From: Castanea sativa
Lineage: Eukaryota; Streptophyta; Magnoliopsida; Fagales; Fagaceae
Assembly: GCF_040712315.1 (NCBI RefSeq)
Contig: NC_134013.1
Location: 85,876,001 to 85,940,000 of the forward strand
Reading direction: 5' to 3'
Length of the DNA stretch: 64,000 nucleotides
This document shows positions 1 to 13,149 of this stretch, in pieces. The notes beneath the pieces were generated by a model. It was not told the origin of the DNA, searched no databases, and saw only the letters and a list, made by a program, of their open reading frames with translations. Made by a program: the position numbers and the translations under genes. The stretch's first letter is position 1. Each line of letters opens with the position of its first letter.

Positions 1-73
1 CATGAACAACTTGTACTTTTCCTTTTTTTCACTTTAATAAAAGTTTTCTGATTACCTATCAAAAAAAAAAAAG
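1..73 (+). mobile_element. 3' end of a LINE (L1-type), truncated by window start
   Basis: The first bases run through an AATAAAA motif into a run of 12 A. The same kind of tail closes the LINE remnants at about 1110 and 4970, so this is read as the 3' end of a plant L1-type LINE whose body lies to the left of the window. No coding sequence is left to test. Confidence 0.45.
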
Positions 74-482
74 CCAAACCGAAGGGAGGATGATCCATTA
101 TTTTTCTGAGTTATGAAACTTATGGAAAAATTGTGGGTTTCTCAGGCAATACATAAGTGTATCTCTGTGCGTGTCACATGCACGTGTATTGGTTTAGAAA
201 AACTTGAAGCTAATACCTACCCTAGTGCCACCTCACCAATTAACTAAAGCTCAAGAGCCAATAGTTTCAATATAAAGCATTCACAACAGGCTAGATAAAT
301 GGGTTGTTCTGCCAACGTTCAGCTAGACTGGCATAAAAATGTGCTGCATGAGACTTGCTTGTGACTGGCCAAAATCTGTTTAGCTAGACCAGCATAAAAA
401 TGCAGGCTCGCTGGTGACTCGGCAAAATCTGTAATTGCTACATTACCTCGCCCCTACTGAGGTACTATAGCTCACCAAATGT
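74..482. other. Intergenic, with an imperfect tandem duplication
   Basis: No gene seen. Two diverged copies of a segment of about 55-60 bp lie at roughly 320-381 and 382-433. Both contain AGCTAGAC, then GCATAAAAATG, then CAAAATCTG. Confidence 0.5.

Positions 483-508
<26 letters not shown>
483..508. repeat. (TA)n microsatellite
   Basis: About 13 uninterrupted TA units, directly next to the LINE remnant that starts at 509. Confidence 0.95.
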
Positions 509-514
<6 letters not shown>

Positions 515-1115
515 CTGGTCCTCTCACTAATGTTTTTCCTTGGAAGAGCATTTGGTGTGTAAAGGTTCCTAAACGAGTGTCTTTCTTGTTATGGATAGCA
601 GCTAGGGGTGGGATACTCATCATTGATAATCTTGTTAAGAGAGGTCAGTCCCTGGTTAATAGGTGGTACTTGTGTTGTTGTGATGGGGAATTTGTGGACC
701 ATCTTCTTTGCAAGTTTGCTCATGCTTTATGGAGTAAAGTATTTAATGTATTTGGGATAAAGTGAGTAATGCCGAAGACAGTTAGTTCTCTTCTTTTTGC
801 ATGGAGGAATTGGTTTAGGAAGAACCTGTCAACTACATGGAATATGGTTCTGGCATGATTAATGTGGTTAGTTTGGCAAGAATGTATACCCTTACTTTTG
901 AAGATATTAAGAGACCCTTAGATCTCTTAAAATCTCTTCCTTTTGGTACTTTGTTTCAATGGGCTCGTATTTTGGGTTTTATGCAGTGTATTTCTATTTC
1001 TGATTTCCTACAATCTGTTAGCTTTAGTTCTTGGACTATAGGTTTTTGCGTGTCCATCATCTTGAACACGATGTTCATTTCTTTCAATAAAAGTCTTATT
1101 ACCTATACACACACA
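509..1115 (+). mobile_element. LINE remnant: zf-RVT region and 3' tail
   Basis: The translation from 509 to 765 is the zinc-binding region that follows reverse transcriptase in plant L1-type LINEs. It shows FPWKSIW, KVPKRVSFLLW and VDHLLCKFAHALW in the order usual for that domain. Homology continues past a stop at 763-765 through MPKTVSSLLFAWRNW and, after a frameshift near 855, LMWLVWQE, FEDIKRPL and LFQWARILGF. It ends in an AATAAAA motif and a short CA run near 1115. The RT and endonuclease domains are absent, so the copy is 5'-truncated and dead, as is usual for LINE insertions. Confidence 0.8.
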
Positions 1116-3939
1116 CACACCTATATAGGTTTTCATGATGGCCTGTACTCTGTCTCCAATATACCTTTATCCACACAAATCAGTGAAGATAGACAACGAG
1201 GATGGTGATTTGTCTTTGGGATTTTAAATTGGTTGGGTTTAAGATGGATTTGGATTTTGGTGACAGTTGATTGAAGCTTGTGGGGGTTGTTGGCTATGGG
1301 CCACAACTTGTGGCGGTTCAGGTGAGGCTCAGCGACCATGTGGTTGGCATGGCTTATTTGGTTGAGGATTTGACTTGGTAAAGAATTTATGGGAGTGAAT
1401 GGTTTGATTGTGGCTGGAAATGTGTTTAATCGGGTTGCTTGATTGTTGGACATACCATGTGTGGCAGTGTGAAGTGGCTGAGCTTGTGTAGTCTGAGTCT
1501 AGATTGGTGTATTTGAGTGTGTGATTTGTGGGTTTGGATTTGCTTGTTGTGGTGGTTCGCCGTTATTTGTGAATTGTTTCTGTCAAATGGAAGGTGGTGA
1601 AGAGGGAAAATTATTTTTAATTTTTTTAAAAAAAAATTTGGAGCGAGAAGAAAATATAATAGAGAAATAAATAGAGAGTGATGCATGTGTATGTGAATAG
1701 TATAGTTCAAATAGAAAATGTAGGCTTAATTTAGTGAAAAGCATTGAGCTTGCTGCGAATGCTCTAACTAGTGGTCCCCCCCTCCCTCTCTTATATCCAC
1801 ACACACATTGATACAATGAATGGGCAATGGGGATAGATGTCTATGATTATAGAGTATTCTCTGTGTACTCTAAGAAGCATATATTTACACTATTTGACAA
1901 GTCTAACAGTGCCTTTGATTCATGAAGTATCACAAGTTGATGTGGTGTCTAGCCTTTTGGTATGAGTTAGATCTGGTAAGCTAGGTCCTCAGCACTTTCT
2001 ATCAATACATGTAGTTGAGTGGAATGTTAAGAGGAATCTCTTTCTACTTTTTCCTCCCTTCTATGATGCTTACTTTATTGCTTGATCAGGTTGGATTGAT
2101 GCTCCAGTAGGGATTAACTTTTGTGTTTTTGGGCCTCAGATTGGTACTTGTGTTTGTACCCCTTATTTAGGTGCTTTTCTGGCCAAAGTTAGAACAAAAA
2201 CATCCTGTATATTTTTTTCCAAAAAAAAAACTCCTTCCTGCATATTTCTATTGGATTAGAAGTCCTAAAATTCAAGATAGATCTAACTAACTATACTTGG
2301 GACACATGAAGAGAGATGATTCTGGTTTCACCCCCAAAAAAATGATGATTCTGAAAACTGAAAATGAAAGAAAAAACAAAGTTAGGGGAGATCTTTGAAC
2401 ATGCAGGAGGTTTGTCAGGTGTCCAGCATGCACGATGTGGTCGGGTTTGTCAGATGAGATCTTCAAACACCTAGCTTTTTCTCTCTTGCTTTTAAAGACC
2501 TGTGACTGCCTGCTGACCATCCAGTCTTAACTGTCTGTGATCATTCAGGCTGGGCCGGGGGAGTTGTGTTTTTCATATACTCAGTCCTAATTATGACTCC
2601 AAACTTTGGGTTAAAAATTAATCAGCAAAGGCAAATATTTTCGCATACAAATTAGTTGTGGTACTCTGTCAGCTAATTAATAAATGTTTTTTTAATAAAA
2701 TAAATATATGAATTTAGATGAGTATATAAATATTATGTTGAAGACAGTAAATTTAGACGAGTATAACAACTATGTGAAGACAGTAAATTTAACTTTCGTA
2801 TGTGGACCGACATTGAGCCATGACAATTGGGAGTTATTTTGTATTGCAAATGCCTGAAGCTTTGTATCATTATTTTGGGAATTCCAAAGTCATTTCAGTT
2901 CTTAAATATTTTGATGCCAACTTTAAATCTGGTGCATAATTGAGGGTGCAACAGAAGCTTTAACTAATTGCTTTCAGCCTCTCCGTGATGAGCCCAACTA
3001 AAGCAGCAAGGCAATGCTTCTAATGTAACTTATCAATATTGAAAGGAGATCCAAGAGTCTATTAAGTTAAATCCTCTTTGGACAGAAGAGGTTGATATAA
3101 AATTATCATTATTGGAAAAGATGTAGTTTGTATTTCGGGTGCCTTCCGCTGTCATATGATGGAAAATGATACTTATAGATTTGTCATTTAAGGTTGTTTT
3201 TGGCTATTTATTGTATGAATTCTCTTTGTACTTTCAACTCTTTTATAAAATATGCAATGTCTTAGCATATCTCATGTGAATGGGTCAGTTCACTGTGCTG
3301 CCTTTTCCTCTGTAGTTTGAATGCTGTTTTACTGCCAGGTTAGCCTGCTAAATTAAATTCAGTAGAAGGTGGATATTAACATTCTAGGTTGATTTGAGAA
3401 ATATTTGACTAAATTAGGCAGGTGATCTTTCAGATTCTTTCTCACCCTTGTTCTCAAATCTGAAATAGCTGACAGCAGTATAATTGGAACATGACTATTA
3501 ATTCTGACTTTTGTTTTGTTATAGTTATGGAAAATGAGTGATACATTTCAGTAAAATGGTTTCTATTGTTATTTAGATGTGGGGGCAATTGAGTTTTAAT
3601 TTGATTATTAGCATCTGGAGGCAAGAATTGGCTTTGAAATACATTTGCGTGTTTGGGAGTTGAAAAAAAAAGAGAGAAGGGGGGCATAGAATGGAATGAG
3701 TCAGTTATACAGAATGAAATAAAATGAAAAGGAATATGGTGTTTTCTTTGAGTACTTAGGGAGCTTATAAAAAGGAATGGAAAGGAGAAAATAAATCATA
3801 ATTATGCTGTTATACACTTAAAATAGGGATAAAAACCGATATTTAAAATTCCTTTAATTAAAGGAATGAGTGTTCTTTTCATTCTTAGAGAATGCTTGAG
3901 AGGGAACAGATTGGAATATGAGTTTCATTCCGATGTTAA
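1116..3939. other. Intergenic DNA
   Basis: I see no supportable gene. Open frames in 1130-1820 lie on a GT-rich stretch and have biased composition rather than a recognisable domain. A small duplicated motif, GACAGTAAATTTA, recurs around 2743-2790. Poly-A or poly-T runs occur near 2220 and 3663. Confidence 0.6.
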
Positions 3940-4972
3940 AATTCCACAAAGTCATTCATGGGGCTGCAGAAAGATCCTTAGACTTAGGAGTTGGTTAGAA
4001 CTTGGTTTAAGCACATTATTCTCAAGGGAGATTACACCTATCTGTGGAATGATAATTGGCTTCATGTAGGTGTTCTAGTTCTAAAGTTTAGCTCCAGGTT
4101 ATTATTTGAGGCAGTCAGTAAATGCCAAGGTATTAAGCATCATCAAGAACGGTAATTGGCTGCCCTCGAGCCAGGTCAGAAGAGATGGTGTTGTTTCAAG
4201 CAGGACTTTGACATCATCACATGTCAGTTCTTCTAATGCTGATTCTGTTTCTGGATTCACTCTTAATTCTGTAATTTTTTCTGTTCCTTCGGCTTGGAAT
4301 GAGATCCCAAGTTAAGCATTATATAAATAACTAACATGAGCTGGTTTGGCATCCTCTTGCTATCCCCAAGCACTCTTCATTTGCTGGTTTGCTATCCAGA
4401 ATAGATTGTCTAACCGTGATAGGCTTCTTAAGTGGGGCCTTGGTGGGGGATACCATGTGTATTTTGTGCAGGGGTCATATTGAGAACCATGACCATTTAT
4501 TCTTTTGAGTGCTACTTCACTCATAGAATATGTATTAAGCTTATGCATTTGTGTGAAATAAATCAAGCTGTGTCCTCTTGGAATGTGGTGCTTCAATGAT
4601 GTTTTGCAGTCTCTTAGAGGAAGAGTTTCAAGTCTTCTTTATGTAGGGTAGTTTGGGCTGCATGTATTTACCATATTTTGTTGGAGGAGGCTTTTCTGCA
4701 ATTAAGAATGATGTAAGAAATAGGTTGCGGTTCTGAAGGAATGTTCGTAGTTCATTGTGTAATAGGAGTATCTGTGATCGATGGAATATTGATTTTGCTG
4801 TTTTTTTGTGTGATGCTATTCAACTCAAGTTGAGAGGGTCAGGTTATTTTTAGGTTATGTCTGTTGCGATCTATGTTCTTGTACAGTGATTTATTTGTAG
4901 CAAATGTCTGATTTTGTACTAGAGTTTTGGTCAATAATATCTCTTACTTATTTATTATTAAAAAAAAAACCC
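3940..4972 (+). mobile_element. Second LINE remnant (end of RT region to poly-A)
   Basis: Broken plus-strand frames resemble the end of an L1-type RT region and the zf-RVT domain. CGMIIGF-like and KVLSIIKNGNWLP segments at about 4030-4165 correspond to the usual blocks before the zinc finger. SRIDCLTVIGFLSGAL at about 4395-4440 and CILCRGHIENHDHLFF at about 4457-4507 are the zf-RVT core. The copy ends near 4972 in nine or more A after AT-rich sequence. Several frameshifts and stops make it a dead 5'-truncated insertion in the same orientation as the one at 509. Confidence 0.65.
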
Positions 4973-6586
4973 TTCAATCCAAATGGGTTGCAATTTGTAA
5001 GTTCAAGTGTGTAAATTGTTAGTGAGATACGTGCAACCTGATTCTAGTGCTCTCTTCGGTTCTTTTTTTGAAAAAGAAACTAATTAAGTAGCTCCACAGT
5101 TATATATTGAAGGGGATCATTTGGGCCAGCGCAAAATTGCTACTTGGGATCTTCAGTGAACTTGCTTCAAATTTTTTTTTATTATTATTATTATTTTTTT
5201 AATTTTAAAATAGAAGGCTTGCTTCATTTTTACATGAACGTTTATTAGGCTCTGCATTTCGAAAAATGTGGCTGGCCTTCCAAGTATCCAACTTCTGATT
5301 ATGTTCTTAGTCAAATGGTTAGGTTGCAGAAATTTCAGGTTTGATTGGTTTGATTACATGTCTTGTGACGCATATCTCGATTACAAAACTTAATGAATTA
5401 TCACATTGCCCTGAGACCAACCTTGGGACATTGGTTTGGTTAAGGGTTGAGAAAAAATGAACTGGATAGTGTTTGATTGCGTGGTGGATTAATGTAAACT
5501 AACCTGATTCCAAATTGAGTTCCCCCCTTAGATGAAATGGAAAGAGTTTTGAGCTAGGAAGCCCATAACGGTCAAAGTCGAATCGTGAGCCTATTAATGA
5601 AGCAAATTCAATGAAACAACTGGTACCATATAGTAGCGGCCACAAACTGGACAGTCTTGACCAATTTGAAAGATCATTTGATGTAGTTGAAATAACTGAA
5701 TTTTTTTGGGGGGCTGTTCGATCAAGTAAGGGAAACTCAATGGAATTCATAACCGTTTCAATGTTTTTTTTTTTTACTTTCTTATTTTTATGGTTGAATG
5801 TAATTTGTTCAACTTGATCTAAGAAAATTCGTTGTAGCCGTTTAAAAGTCTAAGCACAAAAATCCAAAACCATTTGGAGCTATGTTGATTGTCCAATATA
5901 GCAACTCAAAATCTTTCAATTTGGTTTATTCAATGCACGCAACGACTGTGGAAGGGAGATGGAAAGACTAGTTTGTGAAGTGTGAAAATATATTTTTCAG
6001 AAACGTGAATCATTGGCAACCTGATAGTCATGTAAACCACTCTAAGTTCTGGTTGGTTGGAGGTGAAATAGAATAGATAGAAAATAAAAGAGAGAAAAGT
6101 GGAGTGAAAATTGATTTGATGTTGTTTAGTTGTAGAGGAGGGGAGGAAGGAGGATGGAAAATTAGTTGGGCTCAAGTGTTTTCTCTCTTGACTCACCAAA
6201 ATTTCATCTCTCCAATTTGGGAAGAAAATAAGGAAGAAATAAATAGTTGCAGTCAATGACTATATGAGTTTATTTATTTAGTTTAATAAGTGATTTGTAT
6301 AGTCTGAGGATTTGTTGCTCTTTGTGATACACCAAGCAATCGGGATTCGATATCACCCGAACATCTTTCTTTCAGTTAAACTAAAAGTTTTGTATAAATT
6401 AGAACAGGGCTGGAGTTTTGGGTCTGGAAAATTTTTTTTGGGAGGAAAATAAGAATATTTTTGTGACTTGGAAGATAATTTCTTAATGAGATGAAGAGTG
6501 AATTTTCTCACGAAACTATAAAATAACATAACATTACTATACTATACTATTAAATATTAAACTAGAATATAGTAAAATACATAATC

Positions 6587-6618
<32 letters not shown>

Positions 6619-8377
6619 TACTTTTAGTCTCGATTTATTTATTTATTGCATTTCTGTCTCTGATGTTAAATTAAGAGACAAATGTATTAAAAAAAAAAAA
6701 AAATTCTTTTGAAAAAAATTACTATGTTTGTAACTTGTAAGTACGTGAGGAAAAAATAATAATAATAAGGAATAAGAAAAAAAAGAAAAGAAAAAAGAGT
6801 GCCACTTGGTCTTATGTATGGGATAAGTAGTAGTGAGAGACCTCATAGAAATAATTGGTCTCAATTATTTAAGTTTATTTAATATTCAACCTGAATGTTT
6901 AAGGACACCAAGGTATCTAATACAAGAACAAAATGTTAGAAGACAGGAATTTTAATAAAAGCTCGAGATGCTCCCTTGGCAGAAAAGACTTCTTTTAGTG
7001 TGTCTTTTATGCTAAATTCTATCCAGTGTCTTAATAATATATATAAGTTTAATCAATAATTGTTTTATAAACAATTATTTTCCAGTTCCTTCCCGCAAGA
7101 TAATTAAATACATGAAAATTTGTCTGAGCTATCATCAAGATGTATATATTTATTAACTATTTAATATTTATTTTATGTTACTTTCAAGAATAATGTAACT
7201 TCACAGACAGTTAAGCTGATTTTAGCAATTAATAATTCAACAAAACTGGTGCAGCTTCATTTTGTCATGTTTTGACTTTTGAGACACTCGAAAGAGTATA
7301 TCTGTTGGCTGTGAGTTGTGTAAAACGTTGTTAACTGTTACCACTATTAATTTAACAAACCAATTTAATATTATCATAAAATGTATTTCTGATTGTAATA
7401 ATCATACAGCTAGCACTAGAGGATAGAATATAAAATAGTTCAAATTTTTTATAGTTTGGAGGTTTGAGGGTCTTTCTTTTTTAACTTGTATCGAATGGTC
7501 ATATTCTTTTCTAAATCCTTGTAATAGTTTGTAAACAAGTTTAGAAGGTACATTTGTATATAATCCTATATTTTGGGAGAAATTATTCTATACCCCCTTT
7601 ACCTTACCTTCCTAAATATAAAAATTCATACTTAATTTACCCCTTTAAACCATAGCCCTATTACACTTGTCTCCTAAACTAGAGGCGGTATCTCATGCGC
7701 CTGGTGCATACAAGGATTTCGCTCTAAACTTTGAGAATGGACACTTACTTTTATAAACTATTACCCGAGTAACGCTTAGTCTCTAAACTATAAGAGTACA
7801 CGCTTACCTTCCTAAACTATTACCCATATAATGTTTTACACTTCATCCTATTAGTTTAGAAGTGTTAGTGTAAAATTGGGTATAATTTAAGGGGGTAAAA
7901 TGCAATTTTCTTTATATTTTAATAGATATGTACTCTTTCTCGTTTTACTTGTTATTATTGTGTGTTATTTTATTTCTAATTCTTGTAAAATCCATTAACA
8001 CCTAATGGCTTCAAAGTTCATACTTTGGATGGCTAGTTTAAGTCGGAATTGCACATAGTTTTGATATTTGTGAACTCGGTTTGGCAGCATTAAGGACATA
8101 GGTGGTCTTAGATACCAAAGGCTATCCATGATGAGATTATATAATAATTATAAGATAGAATGTATATGCTTATATACAAAAAATCACCATCATTCAATAT
8201 TGACTCTTTCTTACTTTTTATGATTTCCCACCCTATTTACGAGTCATTTACCATGATTTGCTAGACTTGTTCTCCAAGTTTGGGTCCTGCTATGATTGAG
8301 AATGCAAATTTCAACCAATTGAAGAAGGTAAAAGTGAAAGTGAAAGAAATCAATAACCCAAGGTAAAAATTATTAGA
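4973..8377. other. Intergenic, AT-rich
   Basis: No gene recognised. The stretch holds homopolymer runs, a (TTA)n microsatellite near 6588-6616, and a possible decayed inverted-repeat element at about 7585-7915 whose ends read ATACCCCCTTTACC and, inverted, TTTTACCCCCTTAAATT. Within it, CTAAACTA is repeated several times. Confidence 0.5.
6588..6616. repeat. (TTA)n microsatellite
   Basis: About ten uninterrupted ATT units in an AT-rich intergenic region. Confidence 0.9.
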
Positions 8378-8829
8378 TTTACGTCGGTAAGCATTGCATC
8401 TGTTGCATACCATCAAATGTAGCCATTGCAGTAAGCCTACCTTTTACTTTAAAAGAAATTGATGTCATGGCATGGCATGGCCTCTATGATAACTTGACAA
8501 GGTTAATTTGAACTCGTCAAACCCCATTTATTGGATATTTAGCACTACAAATCTGTGCAATCATCGAATTTTTCATATTCTTCTGTTTGAAACTGTAATT
8601 TACGTCGGTAAGGATTGCATCTTTTGCATACCATCAAATGTAGCTATTGCAGTAAGCCTACCTTTTACTTTAAAAGAAATTGATGTCATGGCATGGCATG
8701 GCCTCTATGATAACTTGACAAGGTTAATTTGAACTCGTCAAACCCCATTTATTGGATATTTGCCATTTGGCACTACAAATCTGTGCAATCATCGAATTTT
8801 TCATATTCTTCTGTTTGAAACTGTAATTT
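8378..8829. repeat. Tandem duplication, ~221-bp unit
   Basis: Copy 1 (about 8378-8598) and copy 2 (about 8599-8829) are nearly identical. Both start at TTTACGTCGGTAAG and end at AACTGTAAT. Copy 2 has a 9-bp insertion (GCCATTTGG) and a few substitutions. No coding content is recognised. High identity implies a recent local duplication. Confidence 0.9.
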
Positions 8830-11800
8830 CAGGACTTTACCATTCACAAAATCCACATTCCTTTACAAAATTCACTCTTATTTGCATAAAGAATTGAGAC
8901 AAAAGTAAGACTAAGCATTAATGCCAATTAATTATAAATTAAGTGGTTGATGGAAATTGGATACTGACTTGAAGAAAAAAAAAATTTAGGAAATCTTTTC
9001 ACGTATAAAACAATTCACTCTAAAAGTCTAACCCTCTAAACACGGAAAAAGGAAAATTTAGCTATCACATTAATGGTTTTTTTTCATCACTTATTTAATC
9101 AGTAACGATTTGGTGATCAATTGTGTCATTAATTAATGCAAGCTAGAATTGTTGAAAAATATGAAGTGCACACATAACAGCGGCATTGAGATTAATCTTC
9201 CCTACCCACTTTGTGAAATTATTCACTATACTCGATCGATATATTATATATTCCTCTCAAATAAAGATAGGTCACACACGTAAATTTTACACAAAAATTC
9301 ACATTTATGTGAAAAAAATGTGTAATGGAATAATTTCTCTCTCACCTCTCTTCACCGCCAAAATTATTTTAAAAGCAAGAAAAAAAAAAAAAAAAAAAAC
9401 AAATCATTACAAAACCCACAAGGTGAAGACGGTATATATGGAGCATTGAAAATACCAATCGCATGCATATTAACGGGTTTCAACTACCGTTCTTTCCACT
9501 ATAATGGTCATTATACATTGCCGGCACTATCATTGTTGAGGAGTATAATACAAATCAAACTCCCTTGATTTAATCGATAGGGGTACTAATTATTCTTTGC
9601 TTCGTACGCCAATGTTTTGGTTTTGCATTTGAGTGAGAATAAGTGGATGCAACAAAACTTATACTTGAAACAGACCCAAAACTATCATAATTTAGCTTTG
9701 TCATGCTTAAAAATCTGCACCCAATTAAGCAATTACAAAGAAGAAATAATATATCCAATAATAAATAAAAAGTTATAGGTGCATGAATAGAATACATAGC
9801 TAGTAACCCAGTAATTGATAATTACATATAATTATGTTACATTACATGTTTGCTTCCGAAAGAGTTACTCTACAGTGAGGAGAGTCGGACAAAATAGTAC
9901 TACATGAGCTACTCTCATCATTGTTGAAATGGAGTAAAGGATTGAAAAAAAAAAAGCCTGTACGTTACTCATCATCTACCATGAGAAATGAATAAAAGAT
10001 CTCAACGATCGCATTGTCTCACCACTGGATTTTTTTTTTTTTTTTGCTTTCCTTCCTTTCTCAATATTGTCTTTTGCAGAAAAAAAAAATCATTAAAACT
10101 TTTGAGTACTTGATTAATTTCAAAGTAGTCAAAAGACATCAAATGGTAATTGATAAAATCTCTATAATGGCCACTAATTGAAATAGGAAGTGTTGATTAT
10201 TTTAAACCAACAAAGATAATGAAAATTATATTGGAAATAATTTTTTATTTACAAAGATATTGGTGCTATGTGACAAATTACAACTAACCTTACAAATACA
10301 AAACAAAGAAAAGATTGTTGTTGGAGGAAACCTAAATGGTCATCTCGGAAACGATAGTACTGAAGTTTAGAAAGAGTTCATGGAGGTTGTCAATACCTAG
10401 CCCAATAATTAGTTGTCTATTTGGGGTCTCTTTCTATGTGTTAAGAGTGTTTAGTATTGTTTGCTAACATTACTTGCACTTGTGTGGGATTGTGATCATG
10501 TGTGAGGTGCAAAAAAAATGTGGAGTTGATATCAATCAATTCCAAGGTCTCTTGGAGTCCTCTAACATAGATTAGGTCAAATTGTGCCTCAAACTAAAAA
10601 ATACAGAATTAGGAGTTTAGTTAATTGTAAGAAAGGTGTTAGGAACCCTCACAATGCCCGACCAAAGTTGATACCTAATTCTGATTATTTATTCTAAATG
10701 TTGCCAATGCAGAATAAATAAATTACTTGACCTAATTTTGAGAGCATATGTCCTATGATATCATGCACACATCAAGACTGATGCGTACAGGATGATATTT
10801 TATATTTCTTTTTATTTTGGAAAATTTGAGTTAATCTAAAACAACTTTTCGATTTTGAAAACTAAAAGCTAAGTACTAACAAAAAGTTAACATAAAAATA
10901 TACTTGAAATCTCAACATAGCTTGATGCAGTCACTTTTGGTTTTTGACATAATCACATCTAGATCCCATTATTCTATTAGGAATTATATGGTTCGTCAAT
11001 TGGTGAGGGTTTGAACTGAGGTGGATCACACCTAATGGCACATTGTTTGCCAACATATATGGTAATATTTTGTTTGTGAAATGACTTAAAAAACTTTTTT
11101 GTGGTGAAAACCGAAAAACTGGTAGAGTTAGGTGTTTTTGTGGGTAAGATCTTAAAGGACATTTGCAGATACGCATATGTATAAACTAAATGAATTTCTC
11201 TTTCATTCCATCACCTTCATGAATCATGAGTGATTTTCAATTTTACATAGGGTGATTAATACCCCGAACCATATTTACCTTAGGATGTACTCCTCTTAGG
11301 TAAGAAAATGCCAATATTCTCAAGCAAGATCATTTTATAGTTTCATGTCTTTTTCTTCTGGATAGTTAAAACCGATTATTTCGTTATCATTAATTATATA
11401 TAGAACAAAAAATTTTAAAAAGAAAAGAAAAGAAAGATTGGAATGAAACATATAATAAAACAAAAGAGCAAACAAAGATGCACCAATTGACTTATCAAAA
11501 AAAAAAATGCACCAATTGAAATCTTTTTGTCATTTGCTCAAGAATTAAAAGGTGGAGATAACAACGTACAATTTTTGTTTTTAGTGTAGAATCTGATTCT
11601 ATTCAATAATTCCATCCACAACCACTACAAGATAACGAATAATAAATACGAAATCAGAAATCCCAAAACTGAAAATTGTATTGGATCATAAAAATAATTA
11701 ATTACAATACTATGATTTATATGTCACTGTAGGGATTCTCATGATTTTCATTCATTTCGATGCTCACCATGGCACCACCTAACAATCCAAAAAAGAAAAA

Positions 11801-12152
11801 GAAAAAGAAAATAAATAAAATCATATTCTGGGTACTATCATCGACCAAGATCCGGCACTGTACACTATCTTTTCTTCTACGTAAAGTCTTAATTATATTA
11901 CCCTCACCTCTAAGGCACCTGCAGCTGGTACCACGTTTACCTAAACACCCATGCCATGCATATATCCAAACCCACAAGGGTAAAAACGTCCAAAAAATTA
12001 TTATCACGCTCGAGTAATTGTTCAGTAGTCTAAAAATCCACTAATGTGATACTTCTTCTCTGGATAGTTAATTTTACTAATTACCATCCATACGAGAGAA
12101 GAAAGTACCATATTAGTGTTCTTCAAATATACTGACTAATTTTTTGAAGAGC
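8830..12152. other. Intergenic DNA downstream of the 12153 gene
   Basis: No gene, RNA gene or clear element found. It contains A- and T-runs (9381-9400, 10030-10045). The short frames at 9186, 10931 and 11717 have low-complexity translations without a domain. The part next to 12152 should hold the 3' UTR of the minus-strand gene. Confidence 0.5.
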
Positions 12153-12932
12153 TCAAACTCGTGGAACGCAAAACGACGCCGTTACAGCCACACTAGCATG
12201 GTCTTTGCAGCTCAAAGCTTTGAGCAACTTCCAAGACCCAGATCCCTTACCGGAGTTCCGGTTTACTGGAAAAATCATTGATTGTGGTTGGTTCCGGCGA
12301 ACCTGGCGGTTCTTAATGTCACTAAGCTCCATCTCTGTAGGAAACTTTACCATTCCAAACATGAAAAAGTACCAACGAGGCCTTGACGATGCCGCTTTCT
12401 TCAGAGCTATCTCTGACTTACTTCCAACGCTCCTAACCGAAGAGTTTCTTTCTATGGTTTCTGGTGGTGAGTTTGAAACTGGGTTGAGTTTTCTATAATC
12501 TAAAGACCGACTGTTCCTCATGAGCTTGGTGTTAATACTGTTTGATCGAGTTACGGGGCTTTGTAGCTTTGATAAAGACTCGGATCTTCGTCGAAGAGAG
12601 GTTTGTTTGGTTGGTGTTTGAGGAGTGGGATGAGAGAATTGTTGTTCTTTGAAAGGAATGAGTTTTCCGCAGAAGATGATGTCTTCAGCTGAACACATAT
12701 TTTCAGAGTAGCTGAGATCGCTGAAGAACTCAAAGAAGTCCATGGAATCATTGCTGTTGTCGTTGTGGTTGTTGTTGTTGTTGTCGAAAATAATATTTTC
12801 TTTGTTGTTGAGGCTGAGTGGAAGGTCACAAAGAGAGAGTGCCTCTTCTGCTTCTTCTTGCTCTTGTTGTTGTTGCTGTTGTTGGAACTCTTCTGGGTTT
12901 TGAAGATCAGGGTTGTTAGGAAGATCTCCCAT
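12153..12932 (-). CDS. Plant-specific protein of unknown function (259 aa)
   Basis: A complete intronless frame from ATG at 12930-12932 to TGA at 12153-12155. The N-terminal half is acidic and low-complexity: a Q tract (residues ~18-24), an N-rich tract (~50-60) and a short aromatic-acidic segment MDFFEFFSD. A serine/arginine-rich middle (LRRRSESLSKL, RSLDYRKLN) has phosphorylation-like sites. The most conserved-looking part is the C-terminal block RPRWYFFMFGMVKFP, EMELSDIKNRQVRR and MIFP. From memory this block recalls uncharacterised Arabidopsis proteins of the At1g67050/At5g38320 kind. I assign no function. No signal peptide or membrane span is evident. The Q and N tracts come from CAA/AAC-type microsatellites and may vary between individuals. 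That this is a gene is well supported; the family link is tentative. Confidence 0.82.
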   Translation of the reverse strand: MGDLPNNPDLQNPEEFQQQQQQQEQEEAEEALSLCDLPLSLNNKENIIFDNNNNNHNDNSNDSMDFFEFFSDLSYSENMCSAEDIIFCGKLIPFKEQQFSHPTPQTPTKQTSLRRRSESLSKLQSPVTRSNSINTKLMRNSRSLDYRKLNPVSNSPPETIERNSSVRSVGSKSEIALKKAASSRPRWYFFMFGMVKFPTEMELSDIKNRQVRRNQPQSMIFPVNRNSGKGSGSWKLLKALSCKDHASVAVTASFCVPRV

Positions 12933-13010
12933 AATTTTAAGATGGAAATGGAGAAGAATGTTTCAGGAGTTTCTTGTGGTTGTAGATGGGAAAGAGATCA
13001 GTAGGACCAG

Positions 13011-13122
13011 TTTATAAATACTAGTGAGACACAGAGACAGAAAGAGAGATAATGGGTTGTAGAGAGTGTGTCTTGGAATGTATTTCACTATTTAAGCCTT
13101 TTTGTTTGGAGTCTATATAAAG
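13011..13122 (-). promoter_or_regulatory. Candidate core promoter of the 12153-12932 gene
   Basis: Read on the minus strand, two TATA-like boxes precede the ATG. CTTTATATAG is at 13113-13122, about 180 bases upstream, and TATTTATAAA is at 13011-13020, about 80 bases upstream. Either could set the start of transcription. The distal one leaves a 5' UTR of about 150 nt, the proximal one about 50 nt. Confidence 0.5.
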
Positions 13123-13149
13123 CGACATTTTTGGGTTTCACAGGTTTTA

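Noticed and set aside
837..1208. 123-codon plus-strand frame
   Set aside because: Only its first part is meaningful, as the frameshifted tail of the LINE remnant; the rest reads through a CA microsatellite.
1133..1816. Overlapping minus-strand frames of 77-106 codons
   Set aside because: Low-complexity translation from GT-rich DNA, no domain, no promoter evidence.
12205..13004. Plus-strand and second minus-strand frames overlapping the 259-codon gene
   Set aside because: Shadows of the real gene; the 12551-12829 frame is dominated by threonine from the N tract read in another frame.
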